A stretch of 64,000 nt of DNA from Carnegiea gigantea (lineage: Eukaryota > Streptophyta > Magnoliopsida > Caryophyllales > Cactaceae), in the NCBI GenBank assembly GCA_029747015.1, contig JAKOGI010000056.1, positions 1,167,001-1,231,000 on the forward strand. The letters are read 5' to 3'. Numbering within the stretch: the first letter of the stretch is position 1; every line of letters begins with the position of its first letter. Positions 27,526 to 40,205 of the stretch are shown here, in pieces. Below the pieces are notes generated by a model. That model was not told the DNA's origin, did no database searches, and saw nothing but the letters and a program-made list of their open reading frames with translations. Made by a program: the position numbers and the translations under genes.

Positions 27526-28947
27526 TCAAGAGTGAGCAAAGCTAGAGATGATAGGGATCAAAATCAACATAATGATCACCAAAAGTACAATAATCCCAAT
27601 ACACATCCACCTCCTACTACTCCTCTGATAATCCTTAGCCTTGATCAAATTCTTGTTCCCATCTTGAACATAGTTTGAGGCATTGATCACATGGTGTTCG
27701 ATGTTGTCCATTTGCTCGCCTTGAGCCTCCACCATCACAGCCATGTCTAGGAACAACTGGTGGACCTCCAGGAGGCTCCGCTCGATCTCCTTGGCAGCAT
27801 CATGGCGGCCCTGGATCTCCACCACTGTCTCCAACACCTTGCCCCGCCCATGCTCCTGGATTGCCCGGCTTAGGATCTCCCCTTCCCCGGCCCCATTCGA
27901 TATGATCTTCTCGATCACCTCCTCATCTGGGGTCTCTCCTGTCACTGTGTAGTAGCACCTTCCCACTGTCTCCTTGTACTCTGACATCATCTTCTGCCTT
28001 AGAGCTTGGAAATCCATCATTAGCTCCTTCAGTTTCATCCTTAGTCCATTTGTCACACATGTTCTGGTCCTGTTATTGCATTTGAAAAAGGGTTTAATCT
28101 CAGAAATTGTTGGCAAGTTATTGTTATGAAATCAATCTAATTTGGTAGATAACACCGCTGAAGCCCCAAAGTTAAAGAGTCTTTGAGTTGCGCATTTTAT
28201 CAAGCACCTTCAAGTCATCTACTTGCCTAAAATCTTTCCAACAGCTTATGACTTTATTTCAGAAGATCCATCAATGTTCAATCCCATTTTCATCTAGGAG
28301 GAACCAGTAGAACAAAAATCCAATAAAAATAACTCCTATTTGCGGCCCCAATATCTAATTTGTGTTCAACCCCATACAACATTACCACCCCCACGAACAC
28401 CTACTATACATGCAATTTCCCAAATTTCTCTCACAAATAACGAGTTCATTCAGTATATCCACCAATTTTTAGTCAAAACATTATCAAAAACACCCAGAAA
28501 ATCAAAACCCAAATCAAGCACAAAACATTACCAAACTTTCCCTTCTAAACTGACCCGTCCTTACCGATCAATGGGAGTGCCCATTTGAGCAGAGAGACGC
28601 CGATTTGCAGCCGTGGCAGAATCCATCAACTCAAGGCGAGCTTTGATGGCTTTAGCCTTCTTGAGGACAGTGACAATGTCGGAATTGATTCGGGCTCGAA
28701 GCGCTTTCAGAGCATCGGGCTTGTGGAGGGACTTGCTTTGTTCATTAGCAGCTTCAAGGGCTGTTAAGGTGTCTCTAATGGAGGATATCTCTGCCTTCAC
28801 TTTCTCTGCTTCTTCCAGAAAAGCATCCATTTTTGGGTCTGCATTTTCTCCAGCCATCCCCATCTCCAGATCTTGTTCCACATCGTTCGCTGCTGCTTTC
28901 TTTAGATCGACGTAGCTTAGGAATGATTTTGTCATAAGATCATTCAT
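27526..28947 (-). CDS. KNOLLE/SYP111-like cytokinesis syntaxin
   Basis: A 308-aa Qa-SNARE in two coding exons (28947-28565 and 28069-27526), with a 495-bp GT-AG intron splitting the Arg codon of PIDR|TRTCVTNG. The N terminus MNDLMTKSFLSYVDLKKAA is characteristic of the plant SYP11/SYP12 group. Residues about 41-150 form the regulatory helices, and 213-275 the SNARE motif with zero-layer Gln at 244 (VEAQGEQMDNIEHHVINASN). Residues 284-303 are the C-terminal membrane anchor, leaving only a short tail. Length (KNOLLE is 310 aa) and sequence through the SNARE motif (FLDMAVMVEAQGEQ, GKVLETVVEIQ) favour KNOLLE, which drives vesicle fusion at the cell plate, over its SYP112 or SYP121/124 relatives. 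Mitotic promoter motifs upstream support this. The ORF is intact. Confidence 0.92.
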
Positions 28948-28955
28948 TTTTTCAC

Positions 28956-29038
28956 CTGTAAAAAAATTCAGAATTGACGAATTGGGAAATTCATAGACAT
29001 AGAGAGAAAAATTGGGCATCTAAAGGTGAAAATTTTAC
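28956..29038 (-). other. Probable 5'-UTR intron of the KNOLLE-like gene
   Basis: Minus-strand donor CAG|GTAAAA (exon ends at 29039) and acceptor TTTTTTACAG|GTGAAAAA (exon resumes at 28955), 83 bp apart, eight bases before the start codon. Both sites fit plant consensus. Confidence 0.55.
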
Positions 29039-29140
29039 CTGTGATTGAGTATCGTGGGCTTCTGCTACTGAGTTATTGTTGATCAGAGAGTGAGAGAGAG
29101 AGAGAGAGAGAGATGATCAGGAGAGTGGGAGGAAGAGGAG

Positions 29141-29150
29141 CGTTATATTT
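29141..29150 (-). promoter_or_regulatory. TATA-like box of the KNOLLE-like gene
   Basis: AAATATAACG on the minus strand, just downstream of the MSA element. It predicts a start near 29115, with a CT repeat (GA on plus, 29091-29112) in the leader. Confidence 0.45.
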
Positions 29151-29164
29151 TGTGTTTGGAATAT

Positions 29165-29174
29165 GACCGTTGGA
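29165..29174 (-). promoter_or_regulatory. Mitosis-specific activator (MSA) element
   Basis: TCCAACGGTC on the minus strand is an exact match to the MSA consensus YCYAACGGYY bound by three-repeat MYB (MYB3R) factors, which drive G2/M expression. KNOLLE promoters are established MYB3R targets. Two weaker sites follow: TCTAACGTTC (29209-29218, minus, one core mismatch) and an AACGG core at 29271-29275 on the plus strand. Confidence 0.75.
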
Positions 29175-29319
29175 ATGGACTTTGTTCTTTGAGGGTGCAA
29201 AAATATTCGAACGTTAGAGATAGAATTGACTAAAGTATCCTTGATGGTGTGGTCTAATAGGATGGGCCATAACGGGCTTAATGGGCCATGGGGGAGTATT
29301 TTACAGTTGGGCTGCATTT

Positions 29320-30690
29320 ATGGTTTGCACCGAATGCCATGTTGGCCGTTCCTAATGTTGCACATTGTATTTCTAGAGTAGTTTCCTTTTTCTTTTTTTC
29401 GTTGAACTCAAATTGTACTTCTAATTTCAGAAGTAGTTTTTTTGAGGCACATGGTAAATAACCATCCTTTTTAACCATCCTGCAAGGGGTTTTCTTTTCT
29501 ATCCAAACACACTCTTCTTGTTTTCCTCTCTCTTTACCGGCGGTTTCTTCAAAGGTGAAGAAAGGAAATGGTCGATTCTCTAACTATTTACAGCCAATCT
29601 TGCTTTTTAGTTGGTACTAGTATAATTAATAGTTTTAGCAGTTGTCTCTGCAATTTAGAGAGTAATCAATCTTTCCTGTATCTCTCTACAATTGTAAGAG
29701 TTTATGTTATGGAGAATTTCTTTTGTTTTTTGGGGCGGTCTCATGAGTTTGGGGGGATGAATCATGTACATATTATGAAGGGACTTTTCAATCAATTCTG
29801 ATATTTCAATTATAGTCTTTTGCGTTGAAAAATTATCTTCTCCATAGGTGCTACACTGCTACGCCAAATTGGCAGATCAATCTCGTCCAAGAAATTATAA
29901 CAGATCGATGCATCTCTTCTCCAGGATATATAAGAAAGCAACGAAAGTGATGAGAAGTCGAGCGATCAATGTATTTCAAGTTAGCACGTTTGAGGTTGAG
30001 ATATGAGTTTGACATTCAAGATTGTATTTATTATAATCAAATGTGCATTGTAAGTGACGTATTGCAGCGTACGAATGATAAAAGAATTGACCTTTCCCTT
30101 GTTTTAAAGAGAAGAAGTAGTTTTTTCATAGCATTATTTGAGATCACCATGAGACAATTTCACCCAAAAAATTTACATTATCCTAAATACAATGCACATG
30201 AGACATGACACATTCAAAATCGATGAAACAACATAATCCAACAAAGTATAAGTCGAATTTCATGAACATTGTAGATTGAATATTAGTGCGAAAAGATCTC
30301 ATGCCTATTGTACAACATCTAAGTTTTATAGCTAGTGCACAAAGTACATGAAAAAATTGCATCCCATTGGTTTTCCATTTTTTCCCCCCTATATGATAAA
30401 AAGCTTTCCCTGACCTACCTTATTCTTTCCTTTTTGTCTCTATGTTTTCAATTTTTAAAAAATCGTAGAAGCTCACATACATTTCCTCAAGAGATTTCAA
30501 TGCAAAGGAATGTAACTCATCTTATGTTGACATCATCATTGATCAGCTTCTTCATATGCTTCCTCGTATTCATATTCACAAACCATATTCCCTTCATTTC
30601 ACAACTGCATACTAACCCCGTGCTGTGCACGTGACCAATCAACCCTTAATGCACGACCTCAATCGTCAATGCACAGGCCAATTCATTCTC
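29320..30690. other. Intergenic, no gene seen
   Basis: AT-rich DNA between the divergent-looking KNOLLE promoter and the 3' end of the next gene. No supported gene. A GAGACGGTCTC motif near 30726-30737 and a related AAGACCGTCTCATAG motif near 30837 stand in inverted orientation and may be ends of a small MITE in or near the 3' UTR of the membrane-protein gene. Confidence 0.4.
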
Positions 30691-30864
30691 AACGGGTCGT
30701 AACAAAATCCTGGTGAGTCTTGGAGAGACGGTCTCACAAAAGATCATTATGAGGCGTAATTGCCTCGTCGATGCATAACCCACTTTTCTAACTTTCATTG
30801 CATATCGCTTCACCTCCTATCATAATAAGTTATTGTAAGACCGTCTCATAGAAGAATTTGTGAA

Positions 30865-31956
30865 TCAAGCCGTTGTACTTTGAGGGGATTCTTCTTCGGG
30901 CTCCATCTCTTCAACCGTAACTCTGGAGTAACTCCCAACACGCAGAGCATCAACGGTGGGCTTAATGATCAAAACGCCCTCACCGACGACTCCACAGATT
31001 AAAACACACACAAAATTGAAGAGGTCAAGGGCATAATACCACAAGTCCTTAGGGTTCCAAATAACAGAAACCATCAACATAACAATCTGAAGTGAGAGGC
31101 AAACCAGGATAGTCAAAGCGAGCGTGTTGATACGCGCTCGAAGGCGCTTGTTAATTGCAAGAGAAACGACCTTCCAACACGAAAACAAGAAGACAATCGC
31201 ATAGGAAACCCCAAAAGCAGCGAAAACCACACCTCCAACCAAAGGGTACGTGCAATACACGATCTTTCCCCCAAATCTGTGATCCTCCAAAAGCGATGAA
31301 CTCCGATAAAAAATCTGGGGAAGATTGAAGAACGATCCGGGCAAAATGTAAACAGCAAAATAAAGGACAACGACGAGGGGCAAACAGGTGATTGCGACAT
31401 ACCCAAGAGCCCACCAATTACTGGGTCTTCGTTTAGAGATGGAGATGTCAACAAGGAAGAGGAGAGAGACTAGAAATCCCGGTTCGTATAACCCGAAAGA
31501 GAGGATGAAATGGAGTTTACAGAGCTGGGTTTGTTGGGGAAAAGACAGAGGAGGAAAACTAGTGAATACGTGACTTTTTCTAAAGATGGGTAATCTGAGA
31601 ACTTCGTTGATAGACCAAAGGGAGATTAGGAGGATCATGAGGAATCGGGCGGTCCAATGGGAGGAGAAGCTCTGCAGTTTTGGGGAGAATTGGGATTTGA
31701 TTCGAAGGTGGAGAATGGCGGTGAGAGAGATGAGAGATAGGAAGAGGAATACGAGGATCAGCGTTGCGGTTGCGGTGTCGAAGAAGGTGTCGATTAAGGG
31801 GACTTCCGGTAAGGGGGCGGGGTCGTCGTCGCCGGAAGGCCCGGCGGCGGCGGCGGCGGAAGCCCAACTGTACGGCGGCGACGCGGCGGATGATGATGAT
31901 GATGATTCAAATATAGTAGTGGTGGCGCCAGGCGTCGATGATAGCGTTGATGTCAT
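30865..31956 (-). CDS. Plant seven-transmembrane protein of unknown role
   Basis: An intronless 363-aa integral membrane protein starting at the ATG at 31954-31956. Residues 1-55 are Ser/Ala/Pro-rich low-complexity sequence with an acidic DDD patch. Seven hydrophobic helices follow at about 63-84, 103-122, 148-170, 184-205, 236-260, 276-299 and 307-331, then an acidic C-terminal tail (EEMEPEEESPQS). Recognisable stretches include SINEVLRLP after TM2, YEPGFLVSLLFLVDIS in TM3 and VIWNPKDLWYYALDL before TM7. The layout recalls plant candidate GPCR or THH1/TOM1-type 7TM proteins, but I cannot assign a family with confidence. A CT-rich leader lies upstream (GA repeat on plus, 32109-32130). The ORF is intact and the codon pattern is that of a real gene. 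Confidence 0.85.
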   Translation of the reverse strand: MTSTLSSTPGATTTIFESSSSSSAASPPYSWASAAAAAGPSGDDDPAPLPEVPLIDTFFDTATATLILVFLFLSLISLTAILHLRIKSQFSPKLQSFSSHWTARFLMILLISLWSINEVLRLPIFRKSHVFTSFPPLSFPQQTQLCKLHFILSFGLYEPGFLVSLLFLVDISISKRRPSNWWALGYVAITCLPLVVVLYFAVYILPGSFFNLPQIFYRSSSLLEDHRFGGKIVYCTYPLVGGVVFAAFGVSYAIVFLFSCWKVVSLAINKRLRARINTLALTILVCLSLQIVMLMVSVIWNPKDLWYYALDLFNFVCVLICGVVGEGVLIIKPTVDALRVGSYSRVTVEEMEPEEESPQSTTA

Positions 31957-32108
31957 TGAAGGATCCTTGTTGAAGGTGGTGACAACAACAATAATAATAA
32001 TAGTAATAGTAATAGTAATCTTTGAATGAAGCGGCGTCGTTGCTCATGAATGTGGTTCTTTCTTTCTGGGCGTTAGAGAGAGAGAGTCTAGAGAGGGAAG
32101 GAGGGGGT

Positions 32109-32130
32109 AGAGAGAGAGAGAGAGAGAGAG
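32109..32130. repeat. (GA)n microsatellite in probable 5' leader
   Basis: On the minus strand this is a CT repeat about 150-175 bases upstream of the seven-TM start codon, a common feature of plant 5' leaders. Confidence 0.7.
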
Positions 32131-32199
32131 GGGAGAAGGGAGGGCAAAAAGCCCCGCCTTGCCCCTGACGACCTCCCAAGAGAAGGGAGGGAATCAAAA

Positions 32200-33813
32200 C
32201 AGGGGGTGGCCGCAGAAATCAGATTTTAATTTGCAATTCTGGATTTTCGCTGGTTAGAGTTGGAGAGAGATACGAGAAAAACTTCGACAGAGAGAAAGAA
32301 AAGGGCGGGAGGAAAAACAGGGAAAAAAAGACCGACCTGTGTTTTTTGTCGACATGTTTATTAGAGTCCCGCTTGAATTGCGGGAGCCATCTTTGTAATT
32401 ATACACTTGCAAAAAGGTGTTAAAAATGGAGGTGGCTTCATTATTCATGGATGTATGATATTATGACCTATATCTCCTCAGGGATTAATTTGACCCACTA
32501 GGGTAGACCTGCTTGCTCTTCGTTGCATTACTGTCATCACACTTCACTTCTACTGAGAAGGTTTCGGTTCAGTTCATTTCAACACAAATTTACAAGTTAT
32601 CATTGGATATGTCAATTCAAGCCCTATTTACATGGCTGTTCATAAGTACTGTTTAATAATTGATCATTTCATCGCATGAATTTAAAAATAAGGATGCATC
32701 GAGAAACTAAGGAGTCTCAACATCGTGGAAAATAACTAAATTTATCCATTCAGAAGATATATAAGTTGTTCAGTTTTTTTTTTTAAATGGTTTGACATGT
32801 AGTATCTCATGATTTATTCTTTTCAATTTATCATAAATAGCTTATTGTTGATCAGTGTTATTGTAACTAAAAAATATAACTAAGTGTCGATGAATGCTGA
32901 TTACTATTAATTGGTGGTGATTAGTACTGAGTATAAGTAATAAGTACGTATAATAAGTTAAAAAGTATAGGCGACTAAACCCTAAACTATTACACTGGTA
33001 GAATTTGATTATGTGTTGTAATGTTCTCTAAAATGATAGCATCATCCATGATAAAAATAGGTGAAAAGTTAAAATCACATGGATGTTCAAGGATTAAAAA
33101 TTTAAAATCCCACGGCTTGTGAGATTTTCATAATGGGTCTAGTTGCTATCGATAATTTTGCCTATACTTTCCACGATATGTATACTTATTTGAACAATAA
33201 TCTTATATAAACCTCCCCTTTTGCTATCAAAAAAAAAAATGCCTATACTTTTGCTGTGAAAAAAAAAGGTTGTATGTATAGTATATATATAATTACAAAT
33301 ATGGTCAGTGTACTAGGGTTCCGCATTTTGGATGGGCATGTGTTCTTAGGCAATTAGATGGGTTTTTTTTTTGGGGGGGCGGGGGATAGATAGATATTTT
33401 TTTAAAGAAAGGTAAATGATAATAAGTACACCTGTTAGGTGCCTCTTCTCACGGGAGTACATCCAACTATATCGTTAGCTAAGATCCGACTAAGAACTAA
33501 TGAGAAATAGATGTCCCTTGAGGAGGGCGTGTTGATGGAGTGCCCATATAATGTTTCATCTTTCAATCAATAGTAAAAAATTAATTGATATTACATTAAA
33601 TTTGCTATTTAAGGAGTCAATTTTTGCAAAGAAAAAATCAAATGGAAAAAGAATAGAGAAATAAAGGACAAGGTAGTAATAATTTTCTTCTTCTTAAACA
33701 AGTTTCAGGTTCTGGTTTCAAATATTTATTTTGAGAATCGGAACCGAATCTAATTGGACCAGTTCATTTTTTTTAGGAACTGAAACCAGAATCATTTGAC
33801 TGGCTGAGCATAT
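32200..33813. other. Intergenic, no gene seen
   Basis: No supported gene. The segment 33405-33500 (AAAGGTAAATGATAATAAG, then TGCCTCTTCTCACGGGAG) recurs inverted and diverged at about 42560-42665, so it belongs to a dispersed repeat of unknown class. The part at 32810-32970, rich in CTTATTGTTGATCAGTG-like words, resembles 43555-43750. Confidence 0.45.
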
Positions 33814-33818
33814 TCCAA
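33814..33818. repeat. 5-bp target duplication TCCAA (left)
   Basis: TCCAA here and at 38626-38630 flank the copia-type element exactly. Confidence 0.85.
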
Positions 33819-34692
33819 TTTTGGCTTTTTATTTATCCATTAATATTATATGTTATGTTTGTTTTGATGAAAGACAAAAAAGAAACTTAGATATTTATTC
33901 TTTAATCATATTCTATAATGATATTATGAAATTACTAATCATATTTGGATATATTATGGGACTTCCTTGATCTTGTGATTTAAGATATGATTTGGTTATG
34001 GAAAGAATAATAAAATTAGCTTAAGAAGAATCGAAATCAGCATATGACTTGATTATGGCAGGAATTGCTCAAAGAGAATCCAAATCTGCCAAAAAATCAG
34101 GACAATCGTTGCAAGCAAATCAACTAGCCGTTGCATGCTGAATTTGTGCCATCTTCAGTGACACTGAACTGGATCTTCAAGGCCTTGAAATGAAGCAAGA
34201 AATCAGGATGTGTCTAACGGCTACTTTTCTTCTATTTCTTCAAGCCTTGCCTATAAATATGCAAGATGGTTGAGAGCTGAAGAGACCAAGCAAGACAAGC
34301 ATTCATTGGCATACTCAAACACACTCTCTTATTGTATTGATTGAACTTTAATTTGCTATTGTTCTTTGAGTTATTCAAGCAGTGTTTAGGTGAGATTATA
34401 GAGTTGAAGGGTCAACTCTACCAAGCCTTGTTGAGGGTGTCAACTTGGGTCTTGGAACTTAGAGTAGGTATACTCTAGAGTTGTAATCATCCCTCCTAAT
34501 AAATATTCGGGTTAATCTTAGAATTAAGAAACTCTAGGCGGGAATTAAGCCTGTTGAGGCCCAACCTCGTTAAAAAATTCGCTTGTGTTTTGTCCACGTT
34601 TCTTTTCCACACTTTATTTTGATTAAATTGCAATTTTGATTATCACCCTATTCACCCCCCTTAAGGGTGATTTAGTAGTTTTTGTACTTTCA
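33819..34692 (+). repeat. 5' LTR of copia-type element
   Basis: 874 bp, identical in length to the right LTR at 37752-38625. It starts TTTTGGC where the partner has TGTTGGC, so the terminal TG is mutated, and ends in CA. By eye, the first 330 bases differ at about 16 positions (about 5%), implying an insertion that is not recent. Confidence 0.93.
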
Positions 34693-34750
34693 ATTGATAT
34701 CAGAGCCAAACCCACTGCATTTTAACTTTATCGTCAAGTGGGCAACGATT

Positions 34751-36459
34751 ATGGCCGCTAGTGGAGAAGACTATTATGATCAAGGTCGCTCTACTGTTAG
34801 ACCATCTTTATTTAGAGGTACTAACTTTTTGTATTGGAAAAATTTGATACGATGTTTATCAAAACTGAAGATTATGAATTATGGAATATCGTGACAAAAG
34901 GACCATACGTTCCGCAAATCACGATTGACGGAAAAATCGGTACGAAAACTAAAGATCAATACACCCAAGAAGACTTCGCAAGGCTGTCAAAAAACTATAA
35001 GGCCATGCATATATTATATTGTGGGTTAGATTCTACTGAGTGCAATCATATTTGTGCATGTGAATCAGCCAAAGAAATATGGGACAAGTTGGTGGTGACG
35101 GATGAAGGGACAAGTCAAGTGAGAGAGATAAAAATCAACATGTTCGTTCATCAATACGAGCTTTTCAAAATGCAACCCGATGAAACGATCAAGGAGATGT
35201 TTACAAGGTTGACTGATATAACCAATAATCTCAAGTCCCTTGTCAAAACTTACACCAACAAGGAGATGGTTAGGAAAATACTTCGGTGTCTTCCTAAAAA
35301 TAAATGGGGTTCCAAGATCACTGCAATTGAGGAAGCCCAAAACCTCAAGACTCTAGCCTTAGACGATTTGCTCGGAAAACTCATGACCCACGAAATACAT
35401 CTTAAAGAAGATGAAGAAGAAAAAGAAACTCAATCCAAGAAAGGAGTAGCATTCAAAAGTGGAAGTGAAGACGCCATTTCCTCGGAAGAAGAGTCAAGTG
35501 AAGAGGATGAAGATGCTATGACAACGATCGCGAAAGGATTGAAGAAAAGGTTCAAATCAAAGAAATTTGATCCCAAGAAGTTCTACAAAAAGGGATCATC
35601 ATCAAACAAAATGGAGAAGCTCTCAAAAGGTACAAAATTTCTTAACAACAAAAATGATTCTAACTTGGGTCCTTACTTTGGATGTGGATTGCCAGGACAT
35701 ATTGTAAAAGACTGTCCAGTTTTGCAAATGAAAGTCGAAAAGCGTAAACAAAAAGTCAAGAAAGAGTTCAAGAGAGCCATGATTGCCGCATGGAGTGATA
35801 GTGACTCTAGTGACAGTGATAAAGAAGAAGAAATGGCAAACCTATGCCTTATGGCGAATGACATTCAAGAAATCGAATATGAAAACTTGGATGAGATAGA
35901 CTATTCTGACCTTCTTGAATATTCGAAGGATGAATTAGCTCAAGCATTAATCCAATGCATCTGATGTAAACAAGAATATTTGTCCAAGATAAAATCCTTG
36001 AAGAAAACAATTCGTAATTTACTCTTTGAAAAAGAGCTGTTACAAAAATTGAATAGTAAATCTCTTTCAAAAATTGAAATGCTTGAAAATGCAAAGAAAG
36101 AGCTTCAATCCAAACATGAGGGTCTAGAAAAAGTAGTATTAAAATTTTCTAAAGGACAAGAAAACTTGGACAAATTACTAGGCTCTCAAAGGATGTCTTT
36201 CAACAAAGAAGGTATTGGATACAATCCTTTTAACAAAAAGAAAAATTACAAAAATTTCTTTGTTCATGAAACATCCAAAGATAAATCTCACACTGTATGT
36301 AATTATTGTTTAAGGAAGGGTCATATTTCCTACTCATGTCCTCTCAAAAAGCCAAACACCAAGATAATCCAAGTTTGGGTACCAAAAGGAATAATACCAC
36401 AAAATAGGGTCACAACCTATATTGGACCCAAATTCGATATCAAGGCTAAAAAGGTTTGA
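34751..36459 (+). pseudogene. Copia-type gag pseudogene
   Basis: Gag of the UBN2/DUF4219 type. An N-terminal part starting MAASGEDYYDQ (ATG at 34751) is in one frame; near 34840 an indel shifts it to the frame encoding MEKFDTMFIKTEDYELWNIV and onward. A TGA at 35962-35964 then interrupts an otherwise continuous frame to 36459. The core carries CESAKEIWDKL and DETIKEMFTRLTDITNNLKS, the hallmarks of copia gag. Two zinc knuckles follow. The first reads YFGCGLPGHIVKDCP, with Tyr replacing its first Cys ligand. The second, CNYCLRKGHISYSC (about 36299-36340), is intact CX2CX4HX4C. Acidic Ser/Asp-rich linkers separate them. Two breaks plus a lost ligand make it nonfunctional. Confidence 0.9.
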
Positions 36460-37751
36460 TCTATTGTTTTGTAGGCGTACTTGAAAGCTGACAATTTGTG
36501 ACTTTGACCATGACTAGAAAGGTTTGATTTAGTGTCTTGACGAAAGGGGGAGAATTCTTAATATTGGTGCATAAATTGAGGGGAGGCCCTCTCTAAGTAC
36601 TAACTATATTCATGAGCTTTTACAGGACAAGCCAATGAAACAATCATCACTATCAAGAAATTCAAGCCCTTAAATTATAGTTCAAGGGCTTGAACTGCAG
36701 GCAGAAGCTAAATATTTTGAATATGACCAAATTAAGGGTTGAGCTTCACTTTCAAGGCCTTGACTATGGGTCATTGATACAAATAAATCAATTGGTTTAT
36801 ACCCAATGGAATTGGAAGGCAATCTGATACATTTTCTTTCATTATGGGCACGTGGATTTTTTTTTAAATATGCCTCAATTTTTGTTAATCTTGAAAATAG
36901 TATGATATTTGCTAATTTTATTCCAAAATCCTAATTAACTCATTTTTTGCTGGGAAATTATTTTGGGTAGCAAATTTACCCATGCGTGTCCTCCTATTTC
37001 TCTCTCTTACTTTAGTTTACGCAACTCAGCCTCACTTCTCTTAGTTTGCTTCACTCTTTCTACCTTGTTTTAAATGTGGTTTTACTCTATTTTTACTTCA
37101 CGTGTATGAAACGACATAGTTTTAAATTCCTCTTATTTTTTATGAAAGTCAAAGGAGGAGAATAACTTGGTCATTTTGGACGTGTTGATGTTAAAACGCT
37201 ACCAATTAGGTAATGTATCAGGTGATGTAATACCTTTGCATGATTTACTTCCTACTTGAGAAATTTTGATTTTCAAATTTTAAATTGCTCAATTATTTTT
37301 AGAAGGTAAGCATGATATGCTTAATAACCATCATATTTTTTCATGGCATGTGACATATTATTATGCTTGCTTAATATTTTGAACATCATACCCAATTGTT
37401 GCACATAATTTTATGCTTAGTGTTTACATCAATGTTATTGTCTATCTCCATAAGGTATTTTTTAAAGGTGGAGTCAGTTTAGTTTGGGATATGATCTTGA
37501 AATGCTACTATGGCTATATGTTTTATTGAATCCTCTTTCTTAGTGCTAATGCTCTTATTGGATAAGTTTGAAGGTACTAAGTGTAAGGTCATAAGTATTG
37601 TATATGAAACATGCATTTTGGATTTCCTCTTCTTATGCAACCTTTTTGATGAAATACAAAAAGGGGGAGAAAGATTATGGTAAGCTAATTTGATTATTTG
37701 ATGAATCCATGATATTTATGAAGTTTTGTCTTTTATCAAAAAAGGGGAGAT

Positions 37752-38625
37752 TGTTGGCTTTCTATTTATCCATTAATATTATATGTTATGTTTGTTTTGA
37801 TGAAAGACAAAAAGGAAGCTTAGATATTTATTCTTTAATTATATTCTATAATGATATTATGAAATTACTAATCATATTTGGAGATATTATGGGACTTCCT
37901 TGATCTTGTGATTTAAGATATGATTTGGTTATGGAAAGAATAATGAAATTAGCTTAAGGAGAATCCAAATCAGCATATGACTTGATTATAGAAGGAATTG
38001 CTCAAAGAGAATCCAAATCTACCAAAAAATCAGGACAACCATTGCAAGCAAATCAACTAGCTGTTGCATGATGAATTTGTGCCATCTTCAGTGACATTGA
38101 ATTGGATCTTCAAGGCCTTGAACTGAAGTAAGAAATTAGGATGTGTCTAACGGCTACTTTCCTTCTATTTCTCCAAGTCTTGCCTATAAATATGCAAGAT
38201 GGTTGAGAGCTGAAGAGACCAAGCAAGACAAGCATTCATTGGCATACTCAAACACACTCTCTTACTGTATTGATTGAGCTTTAATTTGTTATTATTCTTT
38301 GAGTTATTCAAGTAGTGTTTAGCTGGGATTATAGAGTTGAAGGGTCAACTCTACCAAACCTTGTTGAGGGTGTCAACTTGGGTTTTGGAACTTAGAGTAG
38401 GTGTACTCTAGAGTTGTAATCATCTCTCCTAATAAAGATTTAGATTAATCCTAGAGTTAGGAAACTCTAGGCGGGGATTAAGCCTGTTGAGGCCCAATCT
38501 AGTTAAAAAATTCGCTTGTGTTTTGTCCACATTTCTTTTCCGCACTTTATTTCGATTAAATTGCAACTTTGATCATCACCCTATTCACCCCCCTTTAGGG
38601 TGATTTAGTAGTGTTTGCACTTTCA
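37752..38625 (+). repeat. 3' LTR of copia-type element
   Basis: Starts TGTTGGC, ends TTTGCACTTTCA; 874 bp. Followed directly by the TCCAA target duplication. Confidence 0.93.
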
Positions 38626-38630
38626 TCCAA

Positions 38631-40205
38631 GATACTCGAAAACCTTGCTCACCTTACTGGTTGCCATTAAGGCTATGCTCAGTAGATATGATGCATTCAT
38701 GATCATCAAAATTATGATTCAACTATGGAGAACGTTAGCTTCCAAGAAGATTCTACTCTTGTAGGACATGTAACATTGTCATGAAAGCAATCAAAGCAAG
38801 GTCTAAACCATAAGCTCTATCTCCCAAAGCATCAGGGAGTTTAATAATCAACTCAAGAGCAAGGGGAAGAAGGAGAAGGCAACCAACAGTAAGTGCAGGA
38901 AAAGGATGCAAAGGACAAGCAACTGAAGAGACTGACAATGTGGACCAATTAATTTGGGTCCCAATATAAGAAGCATTCTATTCTATCCTCCATGAAAAAA
39001 AAAACAGTGGTTTTTATGTCCGTACAGTAACTTGTTGTAGAATATCAGACTCACATATCAATGTGGGAGCTTTTGTGGGTTTGTGTACGTATAAGATACA
39101 ATTCAATCGAAGCTTGATGAATTCTTTGAATTGGACTGATGCTCAACGAAAAGGAGTGGTTGGCTTTGCTTATGATAGTAGCAATAGTTACACTTTTCCA
39201 GATGAGATTAAAACAGTGGATGAGATTGGGGCTAATGGCAGACTAAGATGAGTGAAGAAGTTATACTTGTACTTGTTTGTAGCTGCTGGTTGTCAATAAA
39301 TACTTTGTCCTTTCGTAGATGTCCCTTGCCCTAGTGGATGATTATGCCTAGATTGGGGATTTTTTCAAAGGTGATGGTTATTGTATCATATTATCATGGA
39401 TATATGGGGAGTTCTCATTGCTAGGTCTTGACTATTGAGCATCGTTCTAGCTGGTGAGTTGTTTGATTTATGTTGAAGTACTCCAGTTGTTCTGTTTTGT
39501 AGTTCTGTTGTGTGACCTTTAGCCATTTAGCTTCATAATGATCGAAACAAAGACCATAATGTTTGGTAGATATTATGTCTACCTCAAGCATTATTTGTGC
39601 TTTTCATTTAATTGATAAAATATAATTAAGAAATGCCAATTGTTGCGAATTTCAATGCTTTGGTAATCTCATAATTTACTAAGCTGTTTTTAGTTTAGAA
39701 ATACTTGTCAAAATAAGTTATATAACTGATGAAGCAAAAACTTATTATCAAAAAGTTCTTTTTAATTTAAATACTTTTGATAAGCCCTTTTAAAAGCGTT
39801 TGCTTTTTAATATCTCTTTATTTAATATCTACCGTTGATTTCTCTTTCAGTTATAGTTGTCCCCGTGTAAATTGATTTTATAGTTGGTTTGTTGTTTTCT
39901 TCAATTTATGGTGTTCTCTTGATATCTTTTAACACGTAAATAGTTATGATAGAGGACTTGTCTAAGACACTTAAGTACTCTAAAGGACATACCTTCATAA
40001 CAATATTTCTAATTACTAAACATTAACAGAGATTTCTAATCCCTTACTTGCGACTTCAAATTTTTTAAAAATAAAAAAAGTAAAAATTTGAAATTCTTTT
40101 ATGAAGGGGGGTAAGAAAATATACAAAGTACAGCTAGATAGCCTAGAAATGACATTGTATTCCCCATAATTATAACCATGGAGAAGTTAATTAACGACAA
40201 CTAAG
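38631..40205. other. No supported gene; possible exon-like scraps
   Basis: A plus-strand frame at 39063-39251 (ending DEIGANGRLR) and a hydrophobic minus-strand frame at 38753-38938 look slightly coding-like but carry no recognisable domain, start context or splice partners. The rest is AT-rich. Confidence 0.3.

Larger units (their letters stand above)
33819..38625 (+). mobile_element. Copia-type LTR element with gag only
   Basis: A structurally complete 4807-bp element: 874-bp LTRs, a primer-binding site TGATATCAGAGCC at 34695-34707 (one mismatch to the initiator tRNA-Met site, two bases after the LTR), a gag region (34751-36459), a polypurine tract AAAAAAGGGGAGA at 37738-37750 and a perfect 5-bp duplication TCCAA. 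The internal region is only 3059 bp. The 1.3 kb after gag shows no protease, integrase, RT or RNase H on any frame. It therefore fits the gag-only, non-autonomous class described in plants (TR-GAG). It would have needed enzymes from an autonomous relative. Confidence 0.9.
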